DNA of 64,000 nt from Ruegeria discodermiae (GCF_030758345.1 NZ_JAVAMO010000001.1:310001-374000); one strand, 5' to 3'. Positions 17,795 through 26,992 are shown, counted from the stretch's first letter. Notes: generated by a model from the letters alone, not told the origin. Made by a program: numbers and translations.

Positions 17795-18811
17795 CTAGAC
17801 CGCGGCCTTTTCCGGTGTGCGCGGGCGGGCCAGAATATTTGTCCACAAGACGGCAAGATCGTCGGGGTCGCGGGATCGAAAACGGGGTGCCAGCACCATC
17901 TCGTTCAGGGCATTTCTTGCCCCGGAATCCAGGATGGGTCGCTCCAGCACCAGGTCAAATCCAGCGGCATCCACCATCGCGACGTAATCGGAGTGGCGCA
18001 GGCGATTTGTGTAATCCTGCGGGTTCAGGCACAGAAGTTTCCAAATCGTTTCGCTATAGCGCAGGAAGTCGACGCGGCTCAGGCGCGCATCTCTGTGTGC
18101 TCGGTGGTCGGAATGATCAATGCCGTGGGAAATGACTCCGCCAGGGCGCAGGATGTCGCGACTTTGCTCCAGCAACGCGACAATGACTGCGGGCGGAACA
18201 TGTTCCAGCACCGTGTGACTTATGATGGCATCGACGCGGACATCCATTTCCTTGAGTGACGCCTGCACCCGATACGCCAACCCCAGCGCATCCAGGGCTT
18301 CATCTAGCGGTGCATCATGGGGAAAGGTAAGGGTCTCCTCGATCTTCTCGACACTGGTGCCCAGGCGCTCTGCCAGATCGGTGCGGCGCGCCCTCAGGAA
18401 ATCCACCGCTGCCTTCAGCGTTTCCCGGTCGAGCAGCGGGTGGGCGTCCGTCAGGATGACCTGCCTGGCGCCTGCCAAGCGCAACATTAGCGGAATCACC
18501 GGATACCAGCCGGTCCCTATCTCGAGAATCGTGCTGCCTTGAAGGTCCAGCCCCGCTTCGCTCAGGAAGTTGATTTGGTCGAAACCACCTGAATAAACCG
18601 ATTGCTCATGGATCTGATGCGCCTTGCCGGCGATGCGCCTCTTCAAGGCGCGCAGCCTTTGCTGAAAGGGCAACATCGCGGTGAGCGTGTTCTTTGCACA
18701 ATTGACTTGCCACATATTTGAGAACCCAAACCCTTCCAACCACCATGCAACACGTCGACAGGGCAGTTCCATCAAGCTTTTTGGGAACGCGGCTACCTGG
18801 GTCGCCCCCAA
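17795..18811 (-). CDS. SAM-dependent methyltransferase-like protein
   Basis: A 338-residue protein with a class I methyltransferase core: motif I ILEIGTGWYPVIPLML, the acidic end of strand 2 in VILTDAHPLLD, and motif IV-VI-like DAIISHTVLEHVPPAVIVALLEQSRDILRPGGVISHGIDHSDH. The last motif is common in methyltransferases of sugar or lipid biosynthesis. The first about 45 residues are not clearly conserved and the true start may be an internal Met (for example the MLPFQQ at about residue 46). No operon partner; the substrate is unknown. A tRNA gene lies 220 bp upstream. Confidence 0.75.
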   Translation of the reverse strand: MGATQVAAFPKSLMELPCRRVAWWLEGFGFSNMWQVNCAKNTLTAMLPFQQRLRALKRRIAGKAHQIHEQSVYSGGFDQINFLSEAGLDLQGSTILEIGTGWYPVIPLMLRLAGARQVILTDAHPLLDRETLKAAVDFLRARRTDLAERLGTSVEKIEETLTFPHDAPLDEALDALGLAYRVQASLKEMDVRVDAIISHTVLEHVPPAVIVALLEQSRDILRPGGVISHGIDHSDHRAHRDARLSRVDFLRYSETIWKLLCLNPQDYTNRLRHSDYVAMVDAAGFDLVLERPILDSGARNALNEMVLAPRFRSRDPDDLAVLWTNILARPRTPEKAAV

Positions 18812-19033
18812 ATTCCTCGGGTGCCTTCCGACTTGATCTGTTTGCCTGCGAAGATGATCGCCCGAACATGGTTACCGCTTGAGGAGGTTCACGTCCATGT
18901 AGTGAATGCTGCGGCAATGGTCGCGGCCTCTTACGCGAAGTTATCCTCGATGATGTAGAAACGCCCATCCGCGCCCATACCGTGAGCGGGCATGAATGGT
19001 TCTATATCGACGATCTTCTGTTTAAAAACAAAG

Positions 19034-19118
19034 TGGTGCGGGTGAAGGGACTTGAACCCCCACGCCTTGCGGCGCCAGAACCTAAATCTGGTGCGTCTAC
19101 CAATTCCGCCACACCCGC
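19034..19118 (-). tRNA. tRNA-Leu (UAG)
   Basis: On the minus strand an 85-nt cloverleaf begins GCGGGTGTGGCGGAATTGGT and ends with an encoded CCA. The acceptor stem GCGGGTG/CACCCGC is perfect. The anticodon arm is CCAGA-TTTAGGT-TCTGG with anticodon TAG, the T-arm reads GGGGGTTCAAGTCCC, and the variable arm CGCCGCAAGGCG is long, as required for a class II tRNA-Leu. Confidence 0.97.
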
Positions 19119-19247
19119 AGCCGCGCAGCCCCAGGGCCGCGCTGTGCGGCGGTGCATAACAAAGGTTGAAACCGAGTGCGAGCGAAAAAAGCGCAAGCTG
19201 CCGGTTTCCAATCCCCGAGCGCGCGCCCGGCCTGACTGCCGCAGGCT

Positions 19248-19913
19248 TTAGTAGTCTGACACCAGCAGATGGGAGGGCGAGACATCCTCGTCGATATCGG
19301 AAAAGCGTGCGATCGGGGCTTCGAAGACGTTGTCTGTCCGGTCGTCATTGACCGTCGACACCTCGCCGATCAGGCAATCGCCCTGTTCCGCCCAGAAGGC
19401 GTGCCAGATGCCAGGCATCAGGGTGACGCTCTGGCCCGGTTTCAGCCGCAGCAACCCACCGGGGTCGAGCGTGACCATCACACCATCGGAGGGCACGGTG
19501 ACCTTGGCCTCGCGATCGATATTGCCGCTTGCATCGGGCGACCAGAGTTCCAGCACCAGATCGCCGCCGCCGCGGTTGATGATATCCTCGGCCTTGATGT
19601 TGTGGCGGTGCATCGGGGACAGCTGCTTGTCCCGCGAGATCATGATCTTTTCGGCATAGAGCATACCCTTGCCCGCGCCCAGATCCTCGACCGCGCCGTT
19701 GCGGGTGGTGAACAGGAACAGGCCCAACTCGTGAAACCGGCCCTCGCCGTAATCGGTGATGTCCCAGCCCAGGCCGCGATCGCGGATCAACGCGGCGTTG
19801 TCGCCGCGCAGTTGTTCGGGCTGCCAATACGCAAAGGGGGGCAGAATGACGCCGTGCTGGCGCATGAAGGCATCACCTTCGGCGAGGATATCGTTGATCT
19901 CGGATCGTTTCAT
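19248..19913 (-). CDS. D-lyxose/D-mannose-type sugar isomerase
   Basis: A 221-residue cupin-fold enzyme of the D-lyxose isomerase family (formerly DUF1498), which interconverts D-lyxose and D-xylulose or D-mannose and D-fructose. It has the metal site HRHNIKAEDIINRGGGDLVLELW with two His and one Glu, and the second half GQSVTLMPGIWHAFWAEQG with the further His. It lies 17 bp downstream of a PfkB sugar-kinase gene on the same strand, so the two probably act in one sugar pathway, isomerase giving the ketose and kinase trapping it. Confidence 0.88.
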   Translation of the reverse strand: MKRSEINDILAEGDAFMRQHGVILPPFAYWQPEQLRGDNAALIRDRGLGWDITDYGEGRFHELGLFLFTTRNGAVEDLGAGKGMLYAEKIMISRDKQLSPMHRHNIKAEDIINRGGGDLVLELWSPDASGNIDREAKVTVPSDGVMVTLDPGGLLRLKPGQSVTLMPGIWHAFWAEQGDCLIGEVSTVNDDRTDNVFEAPIARFSDIDEDVSPSHLLVSDY

Positions 19914-19930
19914 GATGTGGCCTTTGGCAA

Positions 19931-20863
19931 TCAGTTGGTCAGGTCTTTGGCCCAGGGCGGGTTTGCGCCTGCGCGCGAGACGGTCACCGCCGCCACCTGA
20001 GCGGCAAAGGACAGGCAGGAGAGTAGATCGGTTTTGCTGGCGGTTTGCAGCTTCTGCCGAGTCAGCAGGCCAAGCTCTTGCGCCTTGGCCATGAACCCCG
20101 CGTTGAACGTGTCGCCCGCGCCCACCGTGTCCAAGACGGTGACCTTTCGGGCCTCTGCGCTGACTGGTTCGGCACCGGTGCGCAAAGCGGTGGCCCCGGC
20201 GCTGCCGCGGGTCAGCAGGACCAGCGCGGGACCGGCCTGCAAAAGCGCGTCGGCTCGGCTCAGGTCATCGGGAAGGTCGGGACGCAGCCAGGCGAGGTCC
20301 TCATCCGAGACCTTGATCAGGTCTGCGGCGGCGATCAGGCGCGTCAGCCTGTCCCGGTAGGCGACAGCGTCGCTGACAAAGCCCGGGCGGATATTGGGGT
20401 CGACCATGATGGTGCGCCGCCCGGCCTCGCGTTCGGCCAGCGCAACAAGACTGTCGCAGAAGGGCGGGTTGCACAGGCTGATGCCGCCAAAGAACAGCGT
20501 CTGGACCCGGTCGGGAATATCGGGCAGTTCTTGCGGCGTGATCCCGCGCCCGGCTGAGTTCTCGTCGTGAAAGCTGTAGCTGGCTTGCCCGTCCTTGAGC
20601 TGCACAAAGGCCAGCGTGGTGGGGCGGTTGCTGACAACCGAAAACTCGGGATCTACGTTGCTTTGGTTCAAAGCGTCCCGCAGCATCTCGCCCCAGAAGT
20701 CTTGCGACAACCCGGTCAGCAGGCCGGTTTCAATCTCAAGACGTCCCAGCGCAATCGAGGTGTTGAACACGGCACCACCGCAATGCGGCGCAAAGGCGTC
20801 TGCTCCGGCGGTGGTCCGGGCCGGGAGCATGTCGATCAGGGCTTCGCCACAACACAATATCAT
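19931..20863 (-). CDS. PfkB-family carbohydrate kinase (fructokinase-like)
   Basis: A 310-residue ribokinase-fold kinase. The N-terminal substrate motif is MILCCGEALIDMLP, then GGAVFNTSIALGRL; the C-terminal signature VLDTVGAGDTFNAGF holds the catalytic Asp. The best fit is fructokinase, in line with the mannose/lyxose isomerase gene directly downstream. The promoter should lie in the 334-bp gap toward the porin gene. Confidence 0.88.
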   Translation of the reverse strand: MILCCGEALIDMLPARTTAGADAFAPHCGGAVFNTSIALGRLEIETGLLTGLSQDFWGEMLRDALNQSNVDPEFSVVSNRPTTLAFVQLKDGQASYSFHDENSAGRGITPQELPDIPDRVQTLFFGGISLCNPPFCDSLVALAEREAGRRTIMVDPNIRPGFVSDAVAYRDRLTRLIAAADLIKVSDEDLAWLRPDLPDDLSRADALLQAGPALVLLTRGSAGATALRTGAEPVSAEARKVTVLDTVGAGDTFNAGFMAKAQELGLLTRQKLQTASKTDLLSCLSFAAQVAAVTVSRAGANPPWAKDLTN

Positions 20864-21197
20864 GCGACTGCTTTCAGACTTGGAGTGATTGCGCTAACGT
20901 TTCTGATATTTCCAAACATTAAACAAGTAATTTGATCGGGGTTGAGGCTAAAAAACGCCGGTCCAGAATATTGAGGCACCGGGTGGGGTCGCTTCGATCG
21001 GCGGATGTCGACCGAAACCAGCGGTGCGGCAATATGCGGTCTCCGCTTCTGGCGGCTTTGAAGTATCAGGGTGACATAAAGGTTGGGCGATCAGTCTGCC
21101 GATTAGAAGACAAGGTCGTTTGTTTAGATCAACAAAAACAAATCTATCGATCACGTCGAACAGGGTGTTCCAGCAACTACCGTTATGGGTGAATCCA
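20864..21197. other. 334-bp divergent intergenic region (sugar kinase/porin)
   Basis: No gene is seen here. The part near the kinase start holds TTGCGCTAACGTTT (about 20890-20903), whose GCGCTAACG core looks like a half-site for a LacI-type regulator, but no matching second half was found. Near the porin an imperfect palindrome TTTGTTTAGATCAACAAA (21119-21136) lies about 60 bp before the start codon. The sequence from 21105 to 21150 is richer in A/T than its neighbours and should hold the porin promoter. Confidence 0.4.
21119..21136. promoter_or_regulatory. Inverted repeat upstream of the porin gene
   Basis: TTTGTT (21119-21124) and AACAAA (21131-21136) are perfect complements across a 6-bp spacer TAGATC. 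It sits 62-79 bp before the porin start, where an operator or leader hairpin could be. Confidence 0.3.
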
Positions 21198-22325
21198 ATG
21201 ACTAAGACTCTCAGGGCCGTTTCCCTCACGGCGCTTATGGTTTCGGCGTTTGCCGCCCCCGCTGCAGCCGAACTGAAATATGAAAACAACTCGGGCGGTT
21301 ATGTGAAGCTCTATGGGCAGCTCAACCCGGCGATCATTTCGGTCGATGACGGTCAGGAGACCGAGACCAATGTCCGCGACTACGACGCCTCCAACAGCCG
21401 GGTCGGGCTGGAGGTGATCCAGCCCTACGGCGCGAACACCTTCCAGTTCCGCTTTGAAACCGCGCTGGGTCTGCCGAATTCGACGGAAACCAGCCAGCTT
21501 GGCAATGATTTCGGCGGCTGGACCCGTCAGGATATCCGGCATGTCGATTTTTCGCTAAAAGGCGACTGGGGCAAGGTGTCGGCCGGGCAGGGCAGCATGT
21601 TTGCTGATGGCGCGGCGGAGCAGGATCTGTCTTATGTCGGACTGGCGCTTTATTCCTTCACCGCAGATTCCAACTTCAGTTTCCTTTTCCGCGATTCTGC
21701 TGGAGTACTGAGCGGCCCGACTGTCGGGGACACAACGGATGATTTCGATGGCTCGCGCCGAGCGCGCATCCGCTATGACACCCCGTCCTTCAACGGCTTC
21801 AGCTTTGGCGCGGCCTGGGGTCGCAACGTTTTGGCCGATGATGATGACCGCGACTATTACGATTTTGGCACCTATTACTCGAACGAGTTCGCGGGCACCA
21901 AGGTGAACGCGGCGCTGGCCTACCAGGTTCGCGAAGGGGACGGCAGCGCCAAACGCGAGGATTTGATCGGCTCTGCCTCGGTTCTTTTGCAGAGCGGGCT
22001 GAGCTTTACCGTGGCCGCTGGTACCCGCGATGTCGATTCCGACATGGATACCGACCCGAACTACTATTATGCCAAGGTCGCCTATGAGACCGAGGACTGG
22101 CTGCCAAATGTCGGTAAGACCGGCATCGGTGTGCATTACTGGGACGGCGCGGACTTCAACACCGATGGCTCCGATTCCAGCGTCTGGGGTGTGGGTGTGG
22201 CTCAGCGGATCGAAGAATACAACGTCGATACCTACCTGACCTATCAGAACTATGCCTACGATGATTCGACCAACGATTTTGACGATCTGTCGACTATTGT
22301 GCTGGGCGCGCGCTGGAGGTTCTGA
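21198..22325 (+). CDS. Outer-membrane porin (Rhodobacter type)
   Basis: A 375-residue porin. The signal peptide MTKTLRAVSLTALMVSAFAA ends with AAPAAA before the mature start ELKYENNSGGYVKLYGQLNPA. Sixteen-strand porin features follow: many alternating strands, NSRVGLEV, QGSMFADG, RRARIRYDTPSFNGFSFGAAWG, and the C-terminal strand TIVLGARWRF with the terminal Phe needed for assembly by BAM. The start at 21198 is set by the signal peptide. A terminator follows directly. It takes up small solutes; specificity cannot be told. Confidence 0.9.
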   Translation: MTKTLRAVSLTALMVSAFAAPAAAELKYENNSGGYVKLYGQLNPAIISVDDGQETETNVRDYDASNSRVGLEVIQPYGANTFQFRFETALGLPNSTETSQLGNDFGGWTRQDIRHVDFSLKGDWGKVSAGQGSMFADGAAEQDLSYVGLALYSFTADSNFSFLFRDSAGVLSGPTVGDTTDDFDGSRRARIRYDTPSFNGFSFGAAWGRNVLADDDDRDYYDFGTYYSNEFAGTKVNAALAYQVREGDGSAKREDLIGSASVLLQSGLSFTVAAGTRDVDSDMDTDPNYYYAKVAYETEDWLPNVGKTGIGVHYWDGADFNTDGSDSSVWGVGVAQRIEEYNVDTYLTYQNYAYDDSTNDFDDLSTIVLGARWRF

Positions 22326-22350
22326 GCCGTCATCGGATTATACATGTGCG

Positions 22351-22385
22351 GGCCGCTCCGGGAATCCGGGGCGGTCTTTTCTTTT
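22351..22385 (+). terminator. Intrinsic terminator of the porin gene
   Basis: GGCCGCTCCGG pairs with CCGGGGCGGTC (11 bp, two G-U pairs) around loop GAAT, followed by TTTTCTTTTT. It starts 26 bp after the porin stop. Confidence 0.85.
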
Positions 22386-22508
22386 TGGCGGTCCGAATCG
22401 GGAATGATGCGCCAGATGGGCCTTGCACAGGCGGGGCAGGGCCAATAGAAGGCGTCAAATTTGCTTGGCGCGCCAGGGTTGCGCGCCCCAACCTCATGGG
22501 GATACCAG

Positions 22509-23840
22509 ATGCAGGTCACCGAGACGCTGAACGAAGGTCTGAAACGCGGCTATAACATCGTCGTCACCGCCGCCGAGCTGGACGACAAGGTCAACGAGAA
22601 ACTGACCGAGGCACAGCCCGAAGTCGAGATGAAGGGCTTTCGCAAGGGCAAGGTGCCGATGGCGCTGCTGAAGAAGCAGTTCGGCCAGCGTCTGTTGGGC
22701 GAGGCGATGCAGGAAAGCATCGATGGCGCGATGAGCCAGCATTTCGAAGACAGCGGTGAACGCCCTGCGCTCCAGCCCGAGGTCAAGATGACCAATGAGG
22801 ATTGGAAAGAAGGCGACGACGTGCATGTCGAAATGTCCTATGAGGCGCTGCCCGAAATCCCCGAGGTCGATCTGAAATCCATCGAGCTGGAAAAGCTGGT
22901 GGTCAAGGCTGATGATGCCGCCGTGGACGAGGCGCTGGGCAACCTGGCCGAGAATGCGCAGGATTTCAAAGCGCGCAAGAAAGGCTCCAAGGCCAAGGAT
23001 GGCGATCAGGTCGTGATGGATTTCGTCGGCAAGGTTGACGGCGAAGCTTTCGAGGGTGGCTCGGCCGAGGATTATCCGCTGGCTCTGGGCTCCAACAGCT
23101 TCATCCCCGGCTTCGAAGAGCAGCTGGTTGGTGTGAAGGCCGGTGAAGAAAAAGACGTCACCGTGACCTTCCCCGAAGAGTACCAGGCCGAGCATCTGGC
23201 CGGTAAGGAAGCTGTGTTCTCCTGCACCATCAAAGAGGTGAAGGAACCGGTGGCCGCTGAAATCGACGACGAGTTGGCCAAGAAATTCGGTGCCGAGGAT
23301 CTGGCCACGCTGAAATCGCAGATTTCAGAGCGTCTGGAAGCGGAATATGCCGGTGCCGCGCGCGCGGTGATGAAGCGCGGCCTGCTGGACAAGCTGGATG
23401 ATCTGGTCGCGTTCGACCTGCCGCCGACCCTGGTCGAGGCCGAGGCCAAGCAGATCGCGCATCAGCTGTGGCACGAGGAAAACCCCGATGTCGAAGGTCA
23501 TGACCACGAAGAGATCGAGGCGACCGAGGAGCACAACAAGCTGGCGTCGCGCCGTGTGCGTCTGGGCCTGTTGCTGGCCGAACTGGGCAAGAAGGCCGAG
23601 GTTGAAGTGAGTGACGCTGAAATGAGCCAGGCGGTGATGGCGCAGGCGCGTCAGTATCCCGGGCAGGAGCGTCAGTTCTTTGAATTCGTGCAGCAGAACC
23701 AGCAGATGCAACAGCAACTGCGCGCGCCGATCTTCGAAGACAAGGTTGTGGATTATGTCTTTGAGCTGGCCCAGGTCAGCGACAAGGACGTCAGCAAGGA
23801 CGATCTGCAGAAAGCCGTCGAGGCGCTTGAGGACGAGTGA
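22509..23840 (+). CDS. tig: Trigger factor
   Basis: A 443-residue ribosome-bound chaperone and peptidyl-prolyl isomerase that holds nascent chains at the tunnel exit. The N-terminal ribosome-binding domain carries the signature [17 protein letters not shown] (about residues 43-59). The FKBP-like domain follows (about 160-250: [20 protein letters not shown] and [20 protein letters not shown]). The helical C-terminal arms make the rest. Start ATG at 22509 has GGGGAT 7 bp upstream. It stands as a single gene here, without clpP/clpX downstream. Confidence 0.95.
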   Translation: MQVTETLNEGLKRGYNIVVTAAELDDKVNEKLTEAQPEVEMKGFRKGKVPMALLKKQFGQRLLGEAMQESIDGAMSQHFEDSGERPALQPEVKMTNEDWKEGDDVHVEMSYEALPEIPEVDLKSIELEKLVVKADDAAVDEALGNLAENAQDFKARKKGSKAKDGDQVVMDFVGKVDGEAFEGGSAEDYPLALGSNSFIPGFEEQLVGVKAGEEKDVTVTFPEEYQAEHLAGKEAVFSCTIKEVKEPVAAEIDDELAKKFGAEDLATLKSQISERLEAEYAGAARAVMKRGLLDKLDDLVAFDLPPTLVEAEAKQIAHQLWHEENPDVEGHDHEEIEATEEHNKLASRRVRLGLLLAELGKKAEVEVSDAEMSQAVMAQARQYPGQERQFFEFVQQNQQMQQQLRAPIFEDKVVDYVFELAQVSDKDVSKDDLQKAVEALEDE

Positions 23841-23873
23841 TCCTCTTTACTGCAATCGCACGATCCTAAAGGA

Positions 23874-23901
23874 GAGCCGCCTCAGATAACTGGGGCGGCT
23901 C
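23874..23901. terminator. Terminator hairpin between tig and luxI (convergent)
   Basis: GAGCCGCC (23874-23881) and GGCGGCTC (23894-23901) are perfect complements with a 12-nt loop, followed by TTTCC on the plus strand. It lies 33 bp after tig and 36 bp beyond the luxI stop. Confidence 0.7.
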
Positions 23902-23937
23902 TTTCCGTTCGCGAGTGAGTGGCGAGACGGGACGCGC

Positions 23938-24816
23938 TTAGGCGCCTTTGGCGAGAACGCGGCCCGCGCCCAAGCGCATCGCGTCCTTTTGTTCGCTGGA
24001 CAAGGTGTTGGACAGAGCATCCATCAAGCGCAGCGCCGCCTGGCGTTCGCTTTCGTTGGTCGCCTGGTCAAGCTGCTCGAAAAGGTAGTTCTCAAGCTGG
24101 CTGCGCGGAAGGTTGTCTTTGTTCGCGGCGGCCGGGGCAAAGGGGTTTTCGGGCGCTGGATCGGGCACTGTTGTGCCGAACCTGGATAACGCTGCTTCTT
24201 CATCGATGAAGACGTCATGGTTAATGCCCGAGAACTCACGCACCCGGTTGATCCGTTCCTCCGAACAGTCGAGCAGGGCGGCAAGCGCGGGTACCTTGCC
24301 CATTCCGACCTTCTTGCCGACGTAATCATAAGGGGCATTGTCAGAACGTTTCAGGACACGGTCCATCACCGGGTCGATGACGGTCACGATATCCGTTATC
24401 CCTGACCGTTGGGCAAACTCCAGCGAACCGATCATCAATTCGCATGTGGCGTAGGAGACAGAGTTGCGGTCCTTGCCGCGAGTCAGGCGGTTGGTATCCA
24501 CACAGAAGCGCGTCGATTCCCACACCGTCGCACTTCGGATCGGCGGTTCCCCGTCGAGGATCGCAGAGAACACGTCCGAGAGCATATGCGGGCCGGTGGT
24601 CTGCAGGGCGCGCACGCAAGAGACGACATTGCCATCGTCATTCAGGCCAACGACATAAGCCGGATCAAGGCTGTCGAAATCATCGATTTCCTTGCCGTCT
24701 TCCACATTGACTTCCCAGCCCAGTCTTCCCCCGAAGACGCGTGCACGGAGTTGGAACATGTCCTCAAGGATGTTTGTGAACAGGTGTTTATTTAAGGCAT
24801 CTATTACCAGTATCAT
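23938..24816 (-). CDS. LuxI-family acyl-homoserine-lactone synthase with long C-terminal extension
   Basis: A 292-residue autoinducer synthase that would make an N-acyl-homoserine lactone from S-adenosylmethionine and an acyl-ACP. The invariant residues are in place: Arg and Phe in FQLRARVFGGRLGW with the Trp, paired Asp in EIDDFDSLD, Arg in SCVRALQTTGPHML, and Glu/Arg in TVWESTRFCVD. The synthase domain ends near residue 205-210; about 80 more residues (Ala/Pro/Asn-rich linker, then a helical QLENYLFEQLDQATNESERQ region) are an extension not usual for the family. ATG with AAGGGGG upstream. luxR precedes it on the same strand. Confidence 0.93.
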   Translation of the reverse strand: MILVIDALNKHLFTNILEDMFQLRARVFGGRLGWEVNVEDGKEIDDFDSLDPAYVVGLNDDGNVVSCVRALQTTGPHMLSDVFSAILDGEPPIRSATVWESTRFCVDTNRLTRGKDRNSVSYATCELMIGSLEFAQRSGITDIVTVIDPVMDRVLKRSDNAPYDYVGKKVGMGKVPALAALLDCSEERINRVREFSGINHDVFIDEEAALSRFGTTVPDPAPENPFAPAAANKDNLPRSQLENYLFEQLDQATNESERQAALRLMDALSNTLSSEQKDAMRLGAGRVLAKGA

Positions 24817-24873
24817 GGTTTCCCCCTTAGCGAGTGGTTATGTAAACTGATAGTTACCCAACATAACCGGAAG

Positions 24874-24897
24874 CACTATTCGGGGATTCCCGTAGTG
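24874..24897. promoter_or_regulatory. Candidate lux-type box upstream of luxI
   Basis: A nested inverted repeat: CACTA (24874-24878) with TAGTG (24893-24897) outside, and CGGG (24881-24884) with CCCG (24889-24892) inside, centred about 70 bp before the luxI start. The place and size fit a binding site for the LuxR-type protein encoded just upstream, though the sequence differs from the classic lux box and the two arms are offset by 2 bp. Confidence 0.45.
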
Positions 24898-24932
24898 GAC
24901 GAACTTTTTGGTTTAGTTGGAGAAGTCCGAGT

Positions 24933-25634
24933 CTAGCTTGGGTAGATCAAACCGTTGGCTATGGCTCGTCCGACCGCTTGCGGCGTCGTCAGCGCGCAAA
25001 GCTTGTCGCGGCTGGATCGCAGGTGCACTTCAACTGTTCGGTGCGAGATCGAAAGGATGTCTCCGATATCCTGCTGCGATTTGCCTGCTGCGACCCATTG
25101 CAGGATTTCAACCTCGCGCGAGGATAGGGAGGGATGATAGAGGATGCGGCTCAACTCATCGGAATGCATGACCGAATCGTGGATATGGACCGCCATGGAT
25201 TGCAACTCGCCAATGACGTTGCCGACCACCTTTTTCCATTCTTCCGAACTGCAATCGCGGTTGACGCTCAGCAGCCCGATATCCCCGAAGGGGCCGCGAA
25301 CAGGGACGGTCAGCCCCTGATCGCAAATGCCGAAATCCGACGCATCTTTGAAAACATGCTGAAACTCGCCGCTGCGCTCCAGCCTGCTCCAGTCAACCGG
25401 AGCGATGCTGCGCTGACTCATATGCAGCGTCGGATCGATCAGCTGGAACTGATTTTCCTCGTAATGCGCCTTCCACTCGTCGTTGTAGGTGACGTGGCCA
25501 TGAATCGTGCCAGCGGCCGGGTTCATGCCCGCATAAGCGGCATGGTCCATTTCGAACTGGTCGCACAACTGATGCAGAAACTCTTTGTATTGAGTTTCCT
25601 GATCAGGCGCCGCCCCGAGATCGATCAGCTTCAC
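24933..25634 (-). CDS. LuxR-family quorum-sensing regulator
   Basis: A 233-residue transcription factor with an N-terminal autoinducer-binding domain (about residues 15-150: YNDEWKAHYEENQFQLIDP with the conserved Trp/Tyr/Asp set, and GPFGDIGLLSVNRD) and a C-terminal LuxR helix-turn-helix (about 170-225: LSSREVEILQWVAAGKSQQDIGDI). GTG start at 25634 with AAAGGGGA upstream. It lies 116 bp upstream of luxI in the same direction, so the two form the usual cognate pair. Confidence 0.93.
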   Translation of the reverse strand: MKLIDLGAAPDQETQYKEFLHQLCDQFEMDHAAYAGMNPAAGTIHGHVTYNDEWKAHYEENQFQLIDPTLHMSQRSIAPVDWSRLERSGEFQHVFKDASDFGICDQGLTVPVRGPFGDIGLLSVNRDCSSEEWKKVVGNVIGELQSMAVHIHDSVMHSDELSRILYHPSLSSREVEILQWVAAGKSQQDIGDILSISHRTVEVHLRSSRDKLCALTTPQAVGRAIANGLIYPS

Positions 25635-25671
25635 CGCATGTCCCCTTTCAAGCGGGTGGCGGCCCGGGCCG

Positions 25672-26073
25672 CTATTTGGCTTCGTCGAACCGCCTTATAG
25701 TTGCATCTTGCGTCAATGTACGCACAAAGGACAAGACCGCATGTTTATGTGCAGGCTTTAAACTGCGATAGATTGACAACATTTCAACAGCATCATGCTC
25801 TTTTAGGAAGCCGAATTCATCTTTTGGTGCAGATTTGTCACCAGAATCCGCATTTCCGGGCCGAATCCCGGCAAAAAAGTGGCTTACATGCACGTCTAGC
25901 GCCTCAGCGATCGCCCAAAGGCGCGATGCACTGACCCGGTTGGCACCGGATTCGTATTTTTGTACTTGCTGGAACCTTACGCCAATGGACTTCCCCAAAT
26001 CCGCCTGGCTGACCCCCATAGCTACGCGACGGGCCCGAATCCTCTGGCCCACGACAAAATCAACAGTCTCCAC
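25672..26073 (-). CDS. XRE-family HTH transcriptional regulator
   Basis: A protein of about 133 residues with an N-terminal HTH_3 domain (VGQRIRARRVAMGVSQADLGKSIGVRFQQVQKYESGANRVS, typical Cro/C1 type with FQQVQKYE as the recognition helix). It then has a short linker and a C-terminal helical part. Proteins of this design are common small regulators in Rhodobacterales. The start is uncertain: GTG at 26073 has an AGGTG upstream, while the frame stays open to a TTG at 26124. It lies 37 bp upstream of luxR and may be in one unit with it. The gene is richer in A/T than the neighbours. Confidence 0.8.
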   Translation of the reverse strand: METVDFVVGQRIRARRVAMGVSQADLGKSIGVRFQQVQKYESGANRVSASRLWAIAEALDVHVSHFFAGIRPGNADSGDKSAPKDEFGFLKEHDAVEMLSIYRSLKPAHKHAVLSFVRTLTQDATIRRFDEAK

Positions 26074-26226
26074 CTTGTCACCTACTAAACCTATTACGTT
26101 TCCCCTCACGACCGATCCGACCAAAACACACAGCCCAATCGATCAACGAACCTCACTGTGCATTATTGATTGTTATCAATCAACTATTTTCAGTTTTAAG
26201 TTGTTGTTGTGGTAACGTGGACGTGA

Positions 26227-26250
26227 TTATGCGGCCTTTTGGTCGCATAA
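26227..26250. promoter_or_regulatory. Hairpin/operator-like repeat upstream of the aquaporin gene
   Basis: TTATGCGGCC (26227-26236) and GGTCGCATAA (26241-26250) are complementary apart from one position, with loop TTTT. It lies 50 bp before the aquaporin start, in the 200-bp gap that must hold the promoters of both the aquaporin and the divergent XRE gene. Confidence 0.35.
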
Positions 26251-26299
26251 GTCAGAAACAATCGCTTTGAATGGCGGGTATTTCACGAGGGAGATAAAC

Positions 26300-26989
26300 A
26301 TGACGAAGAAATTGATTGCCGAATTCTTCGGGACGTTCTGGCTGGTTCTGGGCGGTTGTGGCAGTGCGGTTCTGGCCGCAGGGGTCGCCGATGTGGGAAT
26401 CGGCTGGCTTGGGGTCAGCTTTGCCTTTGGCCTCACGGTGCTGACGATGGCTTATACGGTTGGCCATATCTCGGGCGGTCATTTCAACCCGGCGGTGACG
26501 CTGGGCCTAGTGCTGGGGGGGCGGCATGAGGGTCGCGAACTGCTGCCCTATTGGGTGGCGCAGGTGCTGGGCGCAATCATTGCGGCACTGATTCTTTATA
26601 TCATCGCTTCGGGCAAGGCCGGGTTCGAAGGCGTCGGCGGATTCGCCTCAAACGGTTATGGCGCGGCCTCGCCCGAGGGCTATGGGCTGATGGCCGCCCT
26701 GGTGACCGAGATCGTGATGACCGCGTTTTTCCTGATCATCATCCTGGGGGCGACATCCAAGGGGGCACCGGCAGGTTTTGCGCCGATCGCGATTGGCTTG
26801 GGCCTGACGCTGATCCACCTGATCTCGATCCCGGTGACCAATACCTCCGTGAACCCGGCACGCTCCACCGGTGTGGCGCTATTCGCGGATGGACCGGCGC
26901 TGGCGCAGCTCTGGCTGTTCTGGGTGGCGCCGCTGATCGGGGCGGCCATCGGTGCGGTGATCTGGAAGATCATGTCGCCCGAAGACTGA
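26300..26989 (+). CDS. aqpZ: Aquaporin Z
   Basis: A 229-residue inner-membrane water channel with six hydrophobic helices and both NPA loops: [12 protein letters not shown] (about residue 60) and [14 protein letters not shown] (about residue 190), the latter with the selectivity-filter Arg. The start at 26300 has GAGGGAG upstream and begins [20 protein letters not shown], exactly the family N-terminus. It is a single gene, convergent with the lytic transglycosylase. Confidence 0.95.
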   Translation: MTKKLIAEFFGTFWLVLGGCGSAVLAAGVADVGIGWLGVSFAFGLTVLTMAYTVGHISGGHFNPAVTLGLVLGGRHEGRELLPYWVAQVLGAIIAALILYIIASGKAGFEGVGGFASNGYGAASPEGYGLMAALVTEIVMTAFFLIIILGATSKGAPAGFAPIAIGLGLTLIHLISIPVTNTSVNPARSTGVALFADGPALAQLWLFWVAPLIGAAIGAVIWKIMSPED

Positions 26990-26992
26990 CAT

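Noticed and set aside
19034-19118. tRNA-Leu as an integration site
   Set aside because: No integrase gene or second copy of the tRNA 3' end was noticed nearby, so there is no support for an island inserted here.
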